In this document: positions 1 through 6,600 of the stretch, piece by piece
Position numbering within the stretch: the stretch's first letter is position 1
Layout of the letters: each line of letters starts with the position of its first letter
Assembly (NCBI GenBank): GCA_900550135.1
Contig: URQO01000074.1
Location: 1-7,781 of the forward strand
DNA: 7,781 nucleotides
Source of the DNA: an uncultured Eubacterium sp.
GTDB taxonomy: Bacteria; Bacillota; Clostridia; Lachnospirales; Lachnospiraceae
Direction: 5' to 3'
The notes under the pieces: model-generated
What the model was told of the DNA's origin: nothing
The model's database searches: none
Seen by the model: the letters and a program-made list of their open reading frames with translations, nothing else
Position numbers and translations under genes: made by a program

Positions 1-55
1 CTAGAGCACACGGTTCATACCCGTGGTGTCGAGGGTTCGAATCCCCCTCTCGCTA
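1..55 (+). tRNA. 3' part of elongator tRNA-Met (CAT anticodon)
   Basis: The window opens inside a tRNA. Positions 4-7 are the 3' side of the D stem. The anticodon stem CACGG (9-13) pairs perfectly with CCGTG (21-25) around the loop TTCATAC, giving anticodon CAT at 16-18. A five-base variable loop (26-30), a T loop TTCGAAT (36-42), seven acceptor bases (48-54) and discriminator A55 follow. CCA is not encoded. The anticodon stem lacks the three G-C pairs next to the loop that mark initiator tRNA, and the loop matches Firmicutes elongator Met rather than the lysidine-modified tRNA-Ile, so elongator Met is the best call. The acceptor 5' strand is outside the window. A32 and C46 would be opposed as a mismatch in the T stem. 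Confidence 0.93.
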
Positions 56-106
56 CTTTTTTATTGTCTAAAAATACTTTATACAGATTCGACAGTAGAA
101 CAAGTT

Positions 107-154
107 CCTCTTTTGTAGTGAAGGTAAATAAACCAATCTACTTAAGGGGTTTTT
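107..154 (+). terminator. Probable intrinsic terminator after tRNA-Met
   Basis: CCTCTT (107-112) pairs with AAGGGG (144-149) with one G-U pair. GTAG (115-118) pairs with CTAC (138-141), and GGT (123-125) with ACC (132-134). The stem is broken by small internal loops and is followed directly by TTTTTGTT. AACAA (99-103) can also pair with TTGTT (153-157), so the structure may work partly in both directions. It lies between the tRNA and the ispF promoter, where a terminator would be expected. The internal loops make it weaker than the terminator after rlmB. Confidence 0.55.
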
Positions 155-193
155 GTTATTTTTCAATATATATAATGAATTTATCGCAAAATG

Positions 194-202
194 TGGTATA
201 AT
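194..202 (+). promoter_or_regulatory. Extended -10 promoter for ispF
   Basis: TGG followed by the consensus TATAAT (197-202) forms an extended -10 element. No good TTGACA-like -35 lies 16-18 bases upstream (the place holds AATGAA), which fits an extended -10 promoter. The start codon of ispF is about 40 bases downstream. The same TGG-plus-hexamer arrangement recurs upstream of the last gene in the window. Confidence 0.6.
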
Positions 203-243
203 ATTCTGGTTATGGGGAAAATAAGTAGAATTAGGAGTAATCT

Positions 244-711
244 ATGAGAATTGGAATGGGATATGATGTCCATAAATTAGTAAAAGACAGAAATTTAATA
301 CTTGGTGGAGTGACAATACCTTATGAACTTGGACTGCTGGGCCATTCAGATGCAGATGTATTAGTCCATGCCATAATGGATGCATTACTTGGTGCAGCAG
401 CACTTGGTGACATTGGGAAGCATTTTCCTGATACTGATGACAAATATAAAGGAATATCAAGTATTAAACTTTTGAAACATGTTGGACAACTGTTAAAAGC
501 TAACAATTTTACTATTGGCAATATAGATGCAACAGTGATATGTCAAAGACCAAAACTTGCACCTTACAGGGAACAGATGGTAGAAAATATTTCCAATGCA
601 CTTGAAATAGAAAAAAATCAGGTGTGTGTAAAGGCAACTACAGAAGAAGGGCTTGGTTTTACAGGCGAAGGAAAAGGAATATCAAGTCAGGCAATTGTTT
701 TACTTAATTAA
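244..711 (+). CDS. ispF: 2-C-methyl-D-erythritol 2,4-cyclodiphosphate synthase
   Basis: IspF converts CDP-methylerythritol 2-phosphate to the cyclic diphosphate, releasing CMP, in the cytosolic MEP pathway to isoprenoids (undecaprenyl carriers, quinones, tRNA modification). The 155-residue product has the full family length. It begins with the hallmark MRIGMGYDVHKL, giving divalent metal ligands D8 and H10; the third ligand is H42, just after GHSDADVL (33-40). The C-terminal signature ATTEEGLGFTGEG (131-143) forms part of the CDP-binding site. The ATG at 244 is chosen because AGGAG (233-237) lies six bases upstream and the protein starts exactly at the conserved N terminus. It follows an extended -10 promoter and precedes the DUF2156 gene by 36 bases, probably in one transcript. 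The usual partner ispD is not in view. Confidence 0.97.
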   Translation: MRIGMGYDVHKLVKDRNLILGGVTIPYELGLLGHSDADVLVHAIMDALLGAAALGDIGKHFPDTDDKYKGISSIKLLKHVGQLLKANNFTIGNIDATVICQRPKLAPYREQMVENISNALEIEKNQVCVKATTEEGLGFTGEGKGISSQAIVLLN

Positions 712-747
712 ACATATATAGGATTGTATTTAACGAAGGCAATGAAA

Positions 748-1659
748 ATGAGTGAATATCAGTTAAAAGAAATTGACATAAAAGATTATGACACCATAAA
801 GAAATATTACAATTTAAGAAGACCTCAAACGGCAGACAGTAACATTGTAGATTTATTTTTGTGGGAGAATTGTTATCCTACATGGTATTTTATAAATGAA
901 TCAGGACTTATGTGGGTAGCAAAAAGTGAGAATAATCAATATTATTCTTCAGTACCCTGTTGTAGCAATGAACATTTAAAAGAATGTTTCTTTGAAACAC
1001 AAAAGTATTTTAATCAGGTTTTAAATAAAAAAATGACCATGTACCTTGTAGATAAAGAGGCACTTGAAATCTTAGATTTGCCGGAAGATGAATATGTAAT
1101 AATTTCAGACAGAACATATTTTGATTATGTATATGATGCTGAAAAGTTAAGAACTTTTAGTGGGAAAAAGTATCACAAAAAGAAAAATAACTTAAACTAT
1201 TTTAAAAGAGAATATGAAGGAAGATATCAGTTCAAACTTCTTGGAGAACAGGATACAGAAGAAATATTGCAGTATCTTGAAAACTGGAAAGATACCAAAT
1301 CACATGCTGAAGAACATGAGTTTATTGAAAGTGAAGCAAAAGGCATAAAATTTTTGCTTGAACATGAAGAGGTGTTTGATTTTAAAATAGGTGGTGTGTA
1401 TATTGATGGAAAACTTGAAGCTTTTTGCATTGGCAATTATTATGAACCGGAGGATATGGTGTATCTTCCTGTGGAAAAAGCAAATCCTGAAATAAGAGGA
1501 TTGTATCAGTATATATGCAGTGAGTTTTTAATAGAGGTTTTTCCATATGCCGGAAAAGAAAACAGAGAAGATGATATGGGTATAGAGGGACTTAGAAGGT
1601 CTAAGGAATCTTACAACCCAATCTATATGGTGGAAAAATACACAGTTATTCAAAAATAG
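748..1659 (+). CDS. DUF2156 / phosphatidylglycerol lysyltransferase C-terminal-like protein
   Basis: The product (303 residues from this start) resembles the DUF2156 group, which has the double GNAT-like fold of the C-terminal half of phosphatidylglycerol lysyltransferases (MprF) and Fem-type transferases. Seen here: a basic segment GKKYHKKKN (139-147), where family members carry a similar Lys/Arg-rich loop, and a C-terminal block NREDDMGIEGLRRSKESYNP (272-291), the most typical family signature. There is no signal peptide or membrane segment, unlike full MprF, so it should be a soluble cytoplasmic protein. Substrate is unknown; an acyl or aminoacyl transfer role is inference. Start choice: ATG 748 has GAAGG (735-739) eight bases upstream; ATG 742 is too close to it, and TTG 724 has no usable spacing. 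It probably shares the ispF transcript. Confidence 0.8.
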   Translation: MSEYQLKEIDIKDYDTIKKYYNLRRPQTADSNIVDLFLWENCYPTWYFINESGLMWVAKSENNQYYSSVPCCSNEHLKECFFETQKYFNQVLNKKMTMYLVDKEALEILDLPEDEYVIISDRTYFDYVYDAEKLRTFSGKKYHKKKNNLNYFKREYEGRYQFKLLGEQDTEEILQYLENWKDTKSHAEEHEFIESEAKGIKFLLEHEEVFDFKIGGVYIDGKLEAFCIGNYYEPEDMVYLPVEKANPEIRGLYQYICSEFLIEVFPYAGKENREDDMGIEGLRRSKESYNPIYMVEKYTVIQK

Positions 1660-1762
1660 ACTGATATACATTAAAAGAATAAAAAAATTTATTTACAAAC
1701 AGATGAGTTAAAAATTTATCGATATATTTTATTTTTTTATATAAATTTATTTAAAACAAAAT

Positions 1763-1768
1763 TATAAT
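1763..1768 (+). promoter_or_regulatory. Possible -10 box upstream of the GNAT gene
   Basis: A perfect TATAAT stands about 45 bases before the ATG at 1814, inside a gap (1660-1813) of almost only A and T. No convincing -35 box is present, and TATAAT-like words occur by chance in such DNA. The gap has only A/T inverted repeats (for example AATAAA/TTTATT at 1679-1694) and no GC-containing terminator after the DUF2156 gene, so read-through is also possible. Confidence 0.25.
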
Positions 1769-1813
1769 AAATAAAGAAAAAGAACATAATATTTAGAAAT
1801 AGAGAGTGTGACT

Positions 1814-2824
1814 ATGATAAGATTACTTGAAGGTAAAGAAAAAATAAAAAGCAGACCTTTGTATGAGGAATGTTTTTTGGAAGATACAAAAGAATATATA
1901 GATTATTATTACAACAACAGAGTTTCAGAAAATGAAATTGTTGTAAATGAAAAAGATGGTAAAATAGTTTCAGCCATACATCTTATTGCAAAACTTGCAG
2001 TAGTTGGAAACATAAAGACCAATATTACTTATATTTATGCAGTAGGCACCCTTGAAAAATATAGAAAAAAGGGATATTCAAAAGAAATATTTGATGATGT
2101 TATAAAGGCTATGTTTGTGAACATGGATAGTTTTACGTATCTTATTCCATCAAATGAACAAAACGGTGAAATATATAAAAAATACGGTTTTGAATATGTA
2201 ATGGACAAGCCACTTATGATGGAAAAAGAACATAGAAGAAATCCAAGCCATTCAGTAATAAAAAGAAAAGCAGAAAACTCAGATTTTGTGAAACTATCAA
2301 TTTTTGCACAGCAGACAGTAAACAACAAATATGCAATCTCTCTGGCAAAGGACATTGAATACTTCAAGAAGTTAAAAGAAGTAGTTGAAGTTGAAGGTGG
2401 AGATATTGATATATTTATAGAAAACAAAGTTATTGTAGGATATAGAGTGATTGTTGATGATGAAATCATTGAAGAAGTGTTAGATGATAGCCTGAATACA
2501 TTAAGTTGGCAAAGTGATGTGACAAAGCCATATGCAATGGCAAGAATTATCAATATCAGAAAAACTCTTGTATTTTTGTCATTTAAGGATTTTAAGGAAA
2601 GAACAATTAAAATTACAGATCCTATAATTAATGAAAATAATGGTTGTTTTAAGATGACATATCATCATGGAAGTGTTAAATTGGATAAGATAGAAAAAAC
2701 AGATAATGTGGATTTTGACGTAACAATAGGAGAACTTACAGCTCATATATTTGGATATAAGAGTATTCCAAATTTCCCTGAAGTCTGTAAAAGTAACAGC
2801 TTTTTTATAAATGATTATCTATAA
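1814..2824 (+). CDS. Eis-like GNAT N-acetyltransferase with C-terminal SCP2-like domain
   Basis: The 336-residue product matches the Eis-type arrangement: an N-terminal GNAT domain, a middle GNAT-like half and a C-terminal sterol-carrier-like domain. The acetyl-CoA loop is visible in AVGTLEKYRKKGYS (about 76-89), an R-x-x-G-x-S form of the pyrophosphate-binding motif. IYKKYGFEYV (about 120-129) is the usual end of the GNAT domain. KPYAMARIINI (238-248) and GELTAHIFGY (306-315) are typical of the C-terminal part. Family members acetylate amines such as aminoglycosides or protein lysines; the substrate here cannot be told. No signal peptide or membrane segment is seen. ATG 1814 is preferred because GAGAG (1802-1806) is seven bases upstream; GTG 1808, two codons earlier, would sit against that site. 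The long antisense frame over this gene is not a gene. Confidence 0.83.
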   Translation: MIRLLEGKEKIKSRPLYEECFLEDTKEYIDYYYNNRVSENEIVVNEKDGKIVSAIHLIAKLAVVGNIKTNITYIYAVGTLEKYRKKGYSKEIFDDVIKAMFVNMDSFTYLIPSNEQNGEIYKKYGFEYVMDKPLMMEKEHRRNPSHSVIKRKAENSDFVKLSIFAQQTVNNKYAISLAKDIEYFKKLKEVVEVEGGDIDIFIENKVIVGYRVIVDDEIIEEVLDDSLNTLSWQSDVTKPYAMARIINIRKTLVFLSFKDFKERTIKITDPIINENNGCFKMTYHHGSVKLDKIEKTDNVDFDVTIGELTAHIFGYKSIPNFPEVCKSNSFFINDYL

Positions 2825-2855
2825 AATGACAATAATTAATTTAAAGGTTAAAATA

Positions 2856-2877
2856 ATGCATGAGAAATGCATATAAT
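2856..2877 (+). promoter_or_regulatory. Possible cysE promoter with paired ATGCAT palindromes
   Basis: ATGCAT occurs at 2856-2861 and again at 2867-2872, separated by GAGAA; the second copy shares its last base with TATAAT (2872-2877). The palindromes are 11 bases apart, about one helical turn, and can also form a 6-bp hairpin. TATAAT is 31 bases before the cysE ATG. A -35 box is not evident (TAAAAT at the 17-base position). It could be an operator overlapping the -10 box of the cysE-cysS unit. The regulator is unknown. Confidence 0.35.
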
Positions 2878-2907
2878 GTTAATAACACCTGAAAAGGGAG
2901 AAACAAA

Positions 2908-3534
2908 ATGGGATTTTTTAAGTATTATAAAGAAGAAGTTGAAGTAATAAAAGACAGGGATCCAGCCATAAAGAAAAATATCGAGGCAATATTGTACCCA
3001 AGCTTTTGGGCAATTTACAATTATAGAAAAGCTCATAAACTTTTTCTGAAAGGAAAGGTTTTTAGAGCAAGAAAAATTTCACAAAGAACAGCAAGAAAGA
3101 CAGGAATAGAAATACATCCTGCAGCTCAAATTGGAAAGGGACTTTTTATTGACCATGGTCACGGAGTGGTTATTGGAGAAACTGCAATTATTGGTGATAA
3201 TGTTACTTTGTATCAGGGAGTAACGCTTGGTGGTACAGGAAAAGAAAAAGGAAAAAGGCATCCTACCATTGGCAACAATGTTATGATTGGTGCAGGAGCA
3301 AAGGTTCTTGGTTCATTTACAATTGGAGACAACTGCAAAGTGGCAGCAGGCTCTGTTGTTTTAGAGGAGGTTCCACCAAACTGTACAGTGGTAGGAGTTC
3401 CGGGCATTGTTGTAAAACAGGACAATGTACCTGTAGAACACAACGACCTTGACCAGATACATATTCCTCATCCTGTTCAAAATGAACTTAAGAGACTAAG
3501 TGATGAGATAGAAGCATTAAAAGCAAACAAATAA
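2908..3534 (+). CDS. cysE: Serine O-acetyltransferase
   Basis: CysE makes O-acetylserine from serine and acetyl-CoA, the first committed step of cysteine synthesis, in the cytoplasm. The 208-residue product is the short Firmicutes form (E. coli CysE is 273 residues, with a longer N-terminal helical domain). Residues 18-45 hold the helical-domain motif DPAIKKN...YPSFWAIYNYR. From about residue 66 the hexapeptide repeats of the left-handed beta-helix begin (GIEIHPAAQIGKG, VVIGETAIIGDN, VTLGGTG, HPTIGNNVMIGAGAKVLG). Catalytic H83 lies in FIDHGHG; E68 occupies the position of E. coli D143 in the catalytic dyad; H118 corresponds to H193. VGVPGIVV (162-169) ends the helix domain. AGGGAG (2895-2900) lies seven bases before ATG. 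cysS follows after 22 bases, so the two are surely co-transcribed. Confidence 0.95.
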   Translation: MGFFKYYKEEVEVIKDRDPAIKKNIEAILYPSFWAIYNYRKAHKLFLKGKVFRARKISQRTARKTGIEIHPAAQIGKGLFIDHGHGVVIGETAIIGDNVTLYQGVTLGGTGKEKGKRHPTIGNNVMIGAGAKVLGSFTIGDNCKVAAGSVVLEEVPPNCTVVGVPGIVVKQDNVPVEHNDLDQIHIPHPVQNELKRLSDEIEALKANK

Positions 3535-3556
3535 TACTACGTTTTAAGGAGAGAAA

Positions 3557-4969
3557 ATGAAGATTTACAACACTTTAACAAAGAAAAAAGAAGAGTTTAA
3601 ACCGGTTTATGAAGACAAGGTAAGCATGTATACATGTGGACCTACAGTTTATCATTTTGCACACATTGGAAACTTACGTAGCTACATTATGGAAGATGTT
3701 CTTGAAAAGGAATTAAGATACGAAGGATACAATGTAAAGCGTGTAATGAACATTACAGACGTTGGACATTTGTCAAGCGACGCAGATACCGGCGAAGATA
3801 AGATGTTAAAGGGCGCAAAAAGAGAGCATAAAACAGTTATGGAGATTGCAAAGTTTTATACAGACGCATTCTTTTCAGATTGTGACAAGTTGAACATTAA
3901 GACTCCTGACGTTGTAGAACCTGCTACAAACTGCATTGATGAATTTATCAAAATGATTTCTTCATTACTTGAGAAAGGATATGCATATATTGCAGGTGGG
4001 AATGTATATTTTGATACATCAAAGTTAAAAGAATATTACACATTAACATCACATGATGAAGATGAACTTATGGAGGGCGTAAGAGATGATGTAGATGTTG
4101 ATGAAAATAAAAAGAATAAAACCGACTTTGTATTATGGTTTACAAAGTCAAAGTTTGACAATCAGGAACTAAAATGGGACAGCCCATGGGGAGTTGGATA
4201 TCCGGGATGGCATATTGAATGTTCATGCATTAGTTTAAAACATCTTGGAGAGTATCTTGATATTCATTGTGGTGGTATTGACAATATTTTCCCACATCAT
4301 ACAAATGAGATTGCACAAAGTGAATCATACCTTGGTCACAAATGGTGTAATTACTGGTTCCATGTACACCACTTAAATGACCAGACAGGAAAGATGAGCA
4401 AATCAAAAGGCGATTTTCTTACAGTTTCACTGTTGGAAGAAAAAGGATATGATCCTATTGTTTATAGAATGTTCTGCTTACAGTCACATTACAGAAAGCC
4501 ATTGGTATTTAGTTATGAGGTAATGGACTCAGTGGCAGCTGGATACAAAAAGTTAAGAAACCGTATTGCAAAACTGGATGCTTCCGGTGAAGTAAATATG
4601 GATGTTGCAAAGGAATATAAAGAAAAGTTTATCAGTGTTGTAGGAAATGATATTAACACAGCATCAGGTATTACACTTGTATATGATGTTTTAAAATCAG
4701 ACTTAAATGATGCAACAAAGCTATACATTATCAAAGATTTCGACTATGTATTGTCACTTAATCTTACAGCAGGTGAAGTTACAAACAGCCAGCAGACACA
4801 GGTTGATGGTGAGCTTGAAACTTATATTCAGGGAATGATAGAAAAACGTGCCGCTGCAAAGAAAGAAAGAGATTTTGCCACGGCAGATTCTATTAGAGAT
4901 GAACTTGCAGCAAAAGGTATTGTATTAAAAGATACAAGAGAAGGTACAACATACGAAATAAACAAATAG
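3557..4969 (+). CDS. cysS: Cysteinyl-tRNA synthetase
   Basis: CysS activates cysteine with ATP and charges tRNA-Cys. The 470-residue product is the normal length for this class I synthetase. The HIGH motif is HIGN (36-39), preceded by CGPTVY with zinc ligand C27. The other predicted zinc ligands are C222 (GWHIECS), H247 and E251 (FPHHTNEIAQ). The KMSKS loop is complete at 279-283 (TGKMSKSKG). The C-terminal part carries the DALR-like helical domain and ends in RDFATADSIRDEL...KGIVLKDT (about 438-459), typical of the family. FPHHTNEIAQ has Thr where many homologues have Glu; this is not a predicted ligand. AAGGAG (3546-3551) lies five bases before ATG. It sits in the conserved cysE-cysS-mrnC-rlmB order, pairing cysteine production with its use. 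No T-box leader is present. Confidence 0.97.
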   Translation: MKIYNTLTKKKEEFKPVYEDKVSMYTCGPTVYHFAHIGNLRSYIMEDVLEKELRYEGYNVKRVMNITDVGHLSSDADTGEDKMLKGAKREHKTVMEIAKFYTDAFFSDCDKLNIKTPDVVEPATNCIDEFIKMISSLLEKGYAYIAGGNVYFDTSKLKEYYTLTSHDEDELMEGVRDDVDVDENKKNKTDFVLWFTKSKFDNQELKWDSPWGVGYPGWHIECSCISLKHLGEYLDIHCGGIDNIFPHHTNEIAQSESYLGHKWCNYWFHVHHLNDQTGKMSKSKGDFLTVSLLEEKGYDPIVYRMFCLQSHYRKPLVFSYEVMDSVAAGYKKLRNRIAKLDASGEVNMDVAKEYKEKFISVVGNDINTASGITLVYDVLKSDLNDATKLYIIKDFDYVLSLNLTAGEVTNSQQTQVDGELETYIQGMIEKRAAAKKERDFATADSIRDELAAKGIVLKDTREGTTYEINK

Positions 4970-5008
4970 TGATTTCAAGAGTGTATCAAATGGGCAAAGG
5001 TGACTATA

Positions 5009-5449
5009 TTGAATAATGATTTATTTAACATTATAAAAGAAAAAATGCAGTTGGAGGAGATTAACATAACTGATTATTCTCCTTTAACTCTTGCATATAT
5101 TGGTGATGGAATTTATGAGATTGTTATTAGAACAATCATTGTAGATGAAGCCAACAGACAGGTAAACAAAATACATAAAGCAGCATCAGGTCTTGTAAAA
5201 GCAGGTACTCAGGCAAAAATGATTCATTTAATAATGGATGATTTGACAGAAGATGAGATACAAATCTTCAAGCGTGGAAGAAATGCAAAAGCAGTTACAA
5301 GAGCCAAAAATGCATCTATGTCTGAATACAGAAGGGCAACAGGGTTTGAGGCACTGATGGGCTGGCTTTATCTGTCAGGAAAATCAGACCGCATGATGGA
5401 CTTAATTATGCTGGCGCTAAAACGTTTTGAAATGGAAGAAAAGGAATAA
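5009..5449 (+). CDS. mrnC: Mini-ribonuclease III (23S rRNA maturation)
   Basis: Mini-III is an RNase III catalytic domain without the double-stranded RNA-binding domain; in Bacillus it trims the 23S rRNA precursor. From this start the product is 146 residues, the usual size. LAYIGDGIYE (about 28-37) holds the acidic catalytic residue D33 and E37; KRGRNAK (88-94) and YRRATGFEALMGWLYL (about 107-122) are the family's other hallmarks, the latter with catalytic-site E114. Start: no in-frame ATG is well placed. TTG 5009 has AAAGGTG (4996-5002) six bases upstream and is preferred; GTG 5000, three codons earlier, lies inside that ribosome binding site. The gene follows cysS by 39 bases and ends 5 bases before rlmB, so it belongs to the same operon. 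Confidence 0.93.
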   Translation: MNNDLFNIIKEKMQLEEINITDYSPLTLAYIGDGIYEIVIRTIIVDEANRQVNKIHKAASGLVKAGTQAKMIHLIMDDLTEDEIQIFKRGRNAKAVTRAKNASMSEYRRATGFEALMGWLYLSGKSDRMMDLIMLALKRFEMEEKE

Positions 5450-5454
5450 ATGAA

Positions 5455-6195
5455 GTGAGATACGAAGAGTTTGTAATAGAAGGAAGAAATGCTGTTATTG
5501 AAGCTTTTAGAGCGGGAAAGACAGTAGACAAGATTTTTGTACAGGAACATTTAAAAGAAGGTTCAATGAATACTGTAATCCGTGAGGCAAAGAAACATGA
5601 TACAGTGATAAATTATGTAAAAAAAGAACGACTTGATCAAATGTCTGAAACAGGCAAGCATCAGGGAGTTATCGCTTATATTGCTGCATATGAGTATGCA
5701 ACAGTAGATGATATTTTAAAGAAGGCAGAAGAGAAAGGTGAATCACCATTTGTGGTCATTCTTGATGATATTGAGGATCCATACAACTTAGGCGCAATTA
5801 TAAGAACTGCCAATCTTGCAGGTGCTCATGGTGTGATTATTCCAAAGCACAGAGCAGCAGGACTTACGGCAACAGCAGTAAAAGCTTCAGCCGGAGCAAT
5901 CAATTATACACCGGTAGCAAAGGTGACAAATATTTCAAAGACTATTGAAGAGTTAAAAGAAAAAGGTCTGTGGTTTGTATGTGCCGACATGGGTGGAACA
6001 TCCATGTATGACCTTGATTTAAAGGGAGCCATTGGACTTGTAATAGGAAATGAAGGAAAAGGTGTTAGCCGTCTTGTAAAGGAAAAATGCGATTTTGTTG
6101 CTTCAATTCCTATGTTTGGAGACATTGATTCATTGAATGCTTCGGTGGCAGCAGGTGTACTGGCATATGAAATAGTAAGGCAACGATTGAAATAG
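5455..6195 (+). CDS. rlmB: 23S rRNA (guanosine-2'-O-)-methyltransferase, SpoU/TrmH family
   Basis: The product transfers methyl from S-adenosylmethionine to a ribose 2'-OH in 23S rRNA (G2251 in E. coli numbering). It has 246 residues, full family length. The N-terminal RNA-binding substrate domain covers about 5-80 (EGRNAVIEAF; KHQGVIA). The SPOUT knot domain follows with motif 1 LDDIEDPYNLGAIIRTAN (103-120; N111 and R117), motif 2 LVIGNEGKGVSRLV (195-208; E200) and motif 3 IPMFGDIDSLNASVAAGVL (218-236; S226, N228). GTG 5455 is the start: AAGGA (5441-5445) inside the end of mrnC is nine bases upstream, and the ATG at 5450 runs into a stop after one codon. Exact target (rlmB against a related tRNA or rRNA methylase) rests on gene context and family resemblance. 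A terminator follows. Confidence 0.93.
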   Translation: MRYEEFVIEGRNAVIEAFRAGKTVDKIFVQEHLKEGSMNTVIREAKKHDTVINYVKKERLDQMSETGKHQGVIAYIAAYEYATVDDILKKAEEKGESPFVVILDDIEDPYNLGAIIRTANLAGAHGVIIPKHRAAGLTATAVKASAGAINYTPVAKVTNISKTIEELKEKGLWFVCADMGGTSMYDLDLKGAIGLVIGNEGKGVSRLVKEKCDFVASIPMFGDIDSLNASVAAGVLAYEIVRQRLK

Positions 6196-6221
6196 AAAAG
6201 AACATAATTTAATAAATGGAT

Positions 6222-6270
6222 AAAAAAGACTTTGTTTTGACAAAATGTTGAAGCAGAGTCTTTTATTTTA
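6222..6270 (+). terminator. Intrinsic terminator of the cysE-cysS-mrnC-rlmB unit
   Basis: AAAAGACTTTG (6224-6234) pairs with CAGAGTCTTTT (6254-6264) in an 11-bp stem with one G-U pair, followed by ATTTTA. The 19-base loop contains TTTTGACAAAA, which can fold into a small inner hairpin. The A-run before and T-run after suggest it could act in both directions. It begins 27 bases after the rlmB stop and closes the housekeeping block. Confidence 0.8.
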
Positions 6271-6320
6271 ATGTTGCAAAAGAGAGGGCTACATTGTATG
6301 GAGCAGCGTAAAGATTTATA

Positions 6321-6369
6321 AATAAGACATTACAGAATGACGAAGTACGTTGTTGGCAATGTTTTTGTT
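6321..6369 (+). terminator. Covarying hairpin, copy 1
   Basis: AAGACATT (6324-6331) pairs with AATGTTTT (6358-6365) including one G-U pair, and AATGACG (6336-6342) pairs with CGTTGTT (6348-6354) around a five-base loop. The T-rich tract after the outer stem is compatible with termination. Compared with copy 2 the outer stem is partly decayed, yet the inner seven pairs all remain. Function could be termination, transcript-end protection or a protein-binding site. Confidence 0.5.
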
Positions 6370-6421
6370 CATAAATAGACAAAAAATATACATAATTAGT
6401 ATAAAAAATAAACTACAATAG

Positions 6422-6430
6422 TGATAAAAT
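6422..6430 (+). promoter_or_regulatory. Extended -10 promoter for the 193-residue secreted protein gene
   Basis: TGA plus TAAAAT (6425-6430) forms an extended -10 and lies in AATAGTG(A/G)TAAAAT, conserved with copy 2. No clear -35 stands 17 bases upstream. Other candidates are TAGACA (6376-6381) 18 bases before TATAAA (6400-6405), and TATAAT at 6434-6439. Transcription from here would give a long leader of roughly 180-190 bases before ATG 6625. Confidence 0.45.
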
Positions 6431-6468
6431 ATATATAATTTTGAAAGGAAAATACTAAAGTTCGTGGC

Positions 6469-6600
6469 ATGATATTTTTAATGGATTATGAATTTTATAA
6501 TCAATGGAAGAATCGGTATGTTAGTCGTGAAAATAAAATAGTGGTATTTTTCTTTTATATTATGCAAACAAAAATGGAGTTTTATTCATATAAACTCTAG
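6469..6600 (+). CDS. Possible 43-residue open frame in the leader (doubtful)
   Basis: An ATG-to-TAG frame of 43 codons runs between the copy 1 promoter and the ribosome binding site at 6608. The product would be rich in aromatic residues, with a hydrophobic run VVFFFYIM in the middle between charged ends. No ribosome binding site is suitably placed: AAAGGA (6444-6449) is 19 bases before the ATG, and a second ATG at 6481 also lacks one. No family is recognised. It may be a decayed gene or a chance frame; forty-odd codons without a stop in AT-rich DNA is only mildly unusual. Confidence 0.2.
   Translation: MIFLMDYEFYNQWKNRYVSRENKIVVFFFYIMQTKMEFYSYKL

Larger units (their letters stand above)
6321..6430 (+). 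repeat. Intergenic cassette, copy 1 (hairpin plus promoter block)
   Basis: This is one of two homologous non-coding blocks in the window; the other is 7331-7454. Positions 6321-6362 match 7331-7372 at 35 of 42 bases, and 6370-6430 match 7394-7454 at 49 of 61 bases without a gap. The copies differ between these parts: copy 2 has 14 more bases. Both lie upstream of a signal-peptide gene. In copy 2 the ribosome binding site follows at once; here about 165 bases intervene before the secreted-protein gene. The non-genic stretch 6271-6624 otherwise holds a 16-codon frame without support (6271-6321) and a weak 43-codon frame (6469-6600). Confidence 0.8.

Noticed and set aside
2035..2553. 172-codon open frame on the minus strand
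   Set aside because: It lies wholly inside the well-supported GNAT gene, and its hydrophobic, Ser/Ile/Phe-rich product is what antisense of AT-rich Lys/Glu/Asp codons gives. It is a shadow frame.
2825..2907. Possible cysteine T-box or other riboswitch before cysE-cysS
   Set aside because: The gap is only 83 bases, has no T-box core sequence (AGGGTGG-like) and no antiterminator/terminator pair.
4990..5016. Eight-codon ATG frame overlapping the mrnC start
   Set aside because: It has no good ribosome binding site and is short enough to occur by chance; AAAGGTG inside it serves mrnC better.
6237..6265. TTGACA at 6237-6242 as a -35 box
   Set aside because: It lies in the loop of the rlmB terminator, and no -10 box is found 16-18 bases downstream.
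6271..6321. Sixteen-codon ATG frame just before the copy 1 hairpin
   Set aside because: It begins within the T-rich tail of the rlmB terminator, lacks a ribosome binding site and shows no recognisable sequence. Its stop beside the hairpin recalls the 7230-7325 frame, but the two peptides do not look alike.
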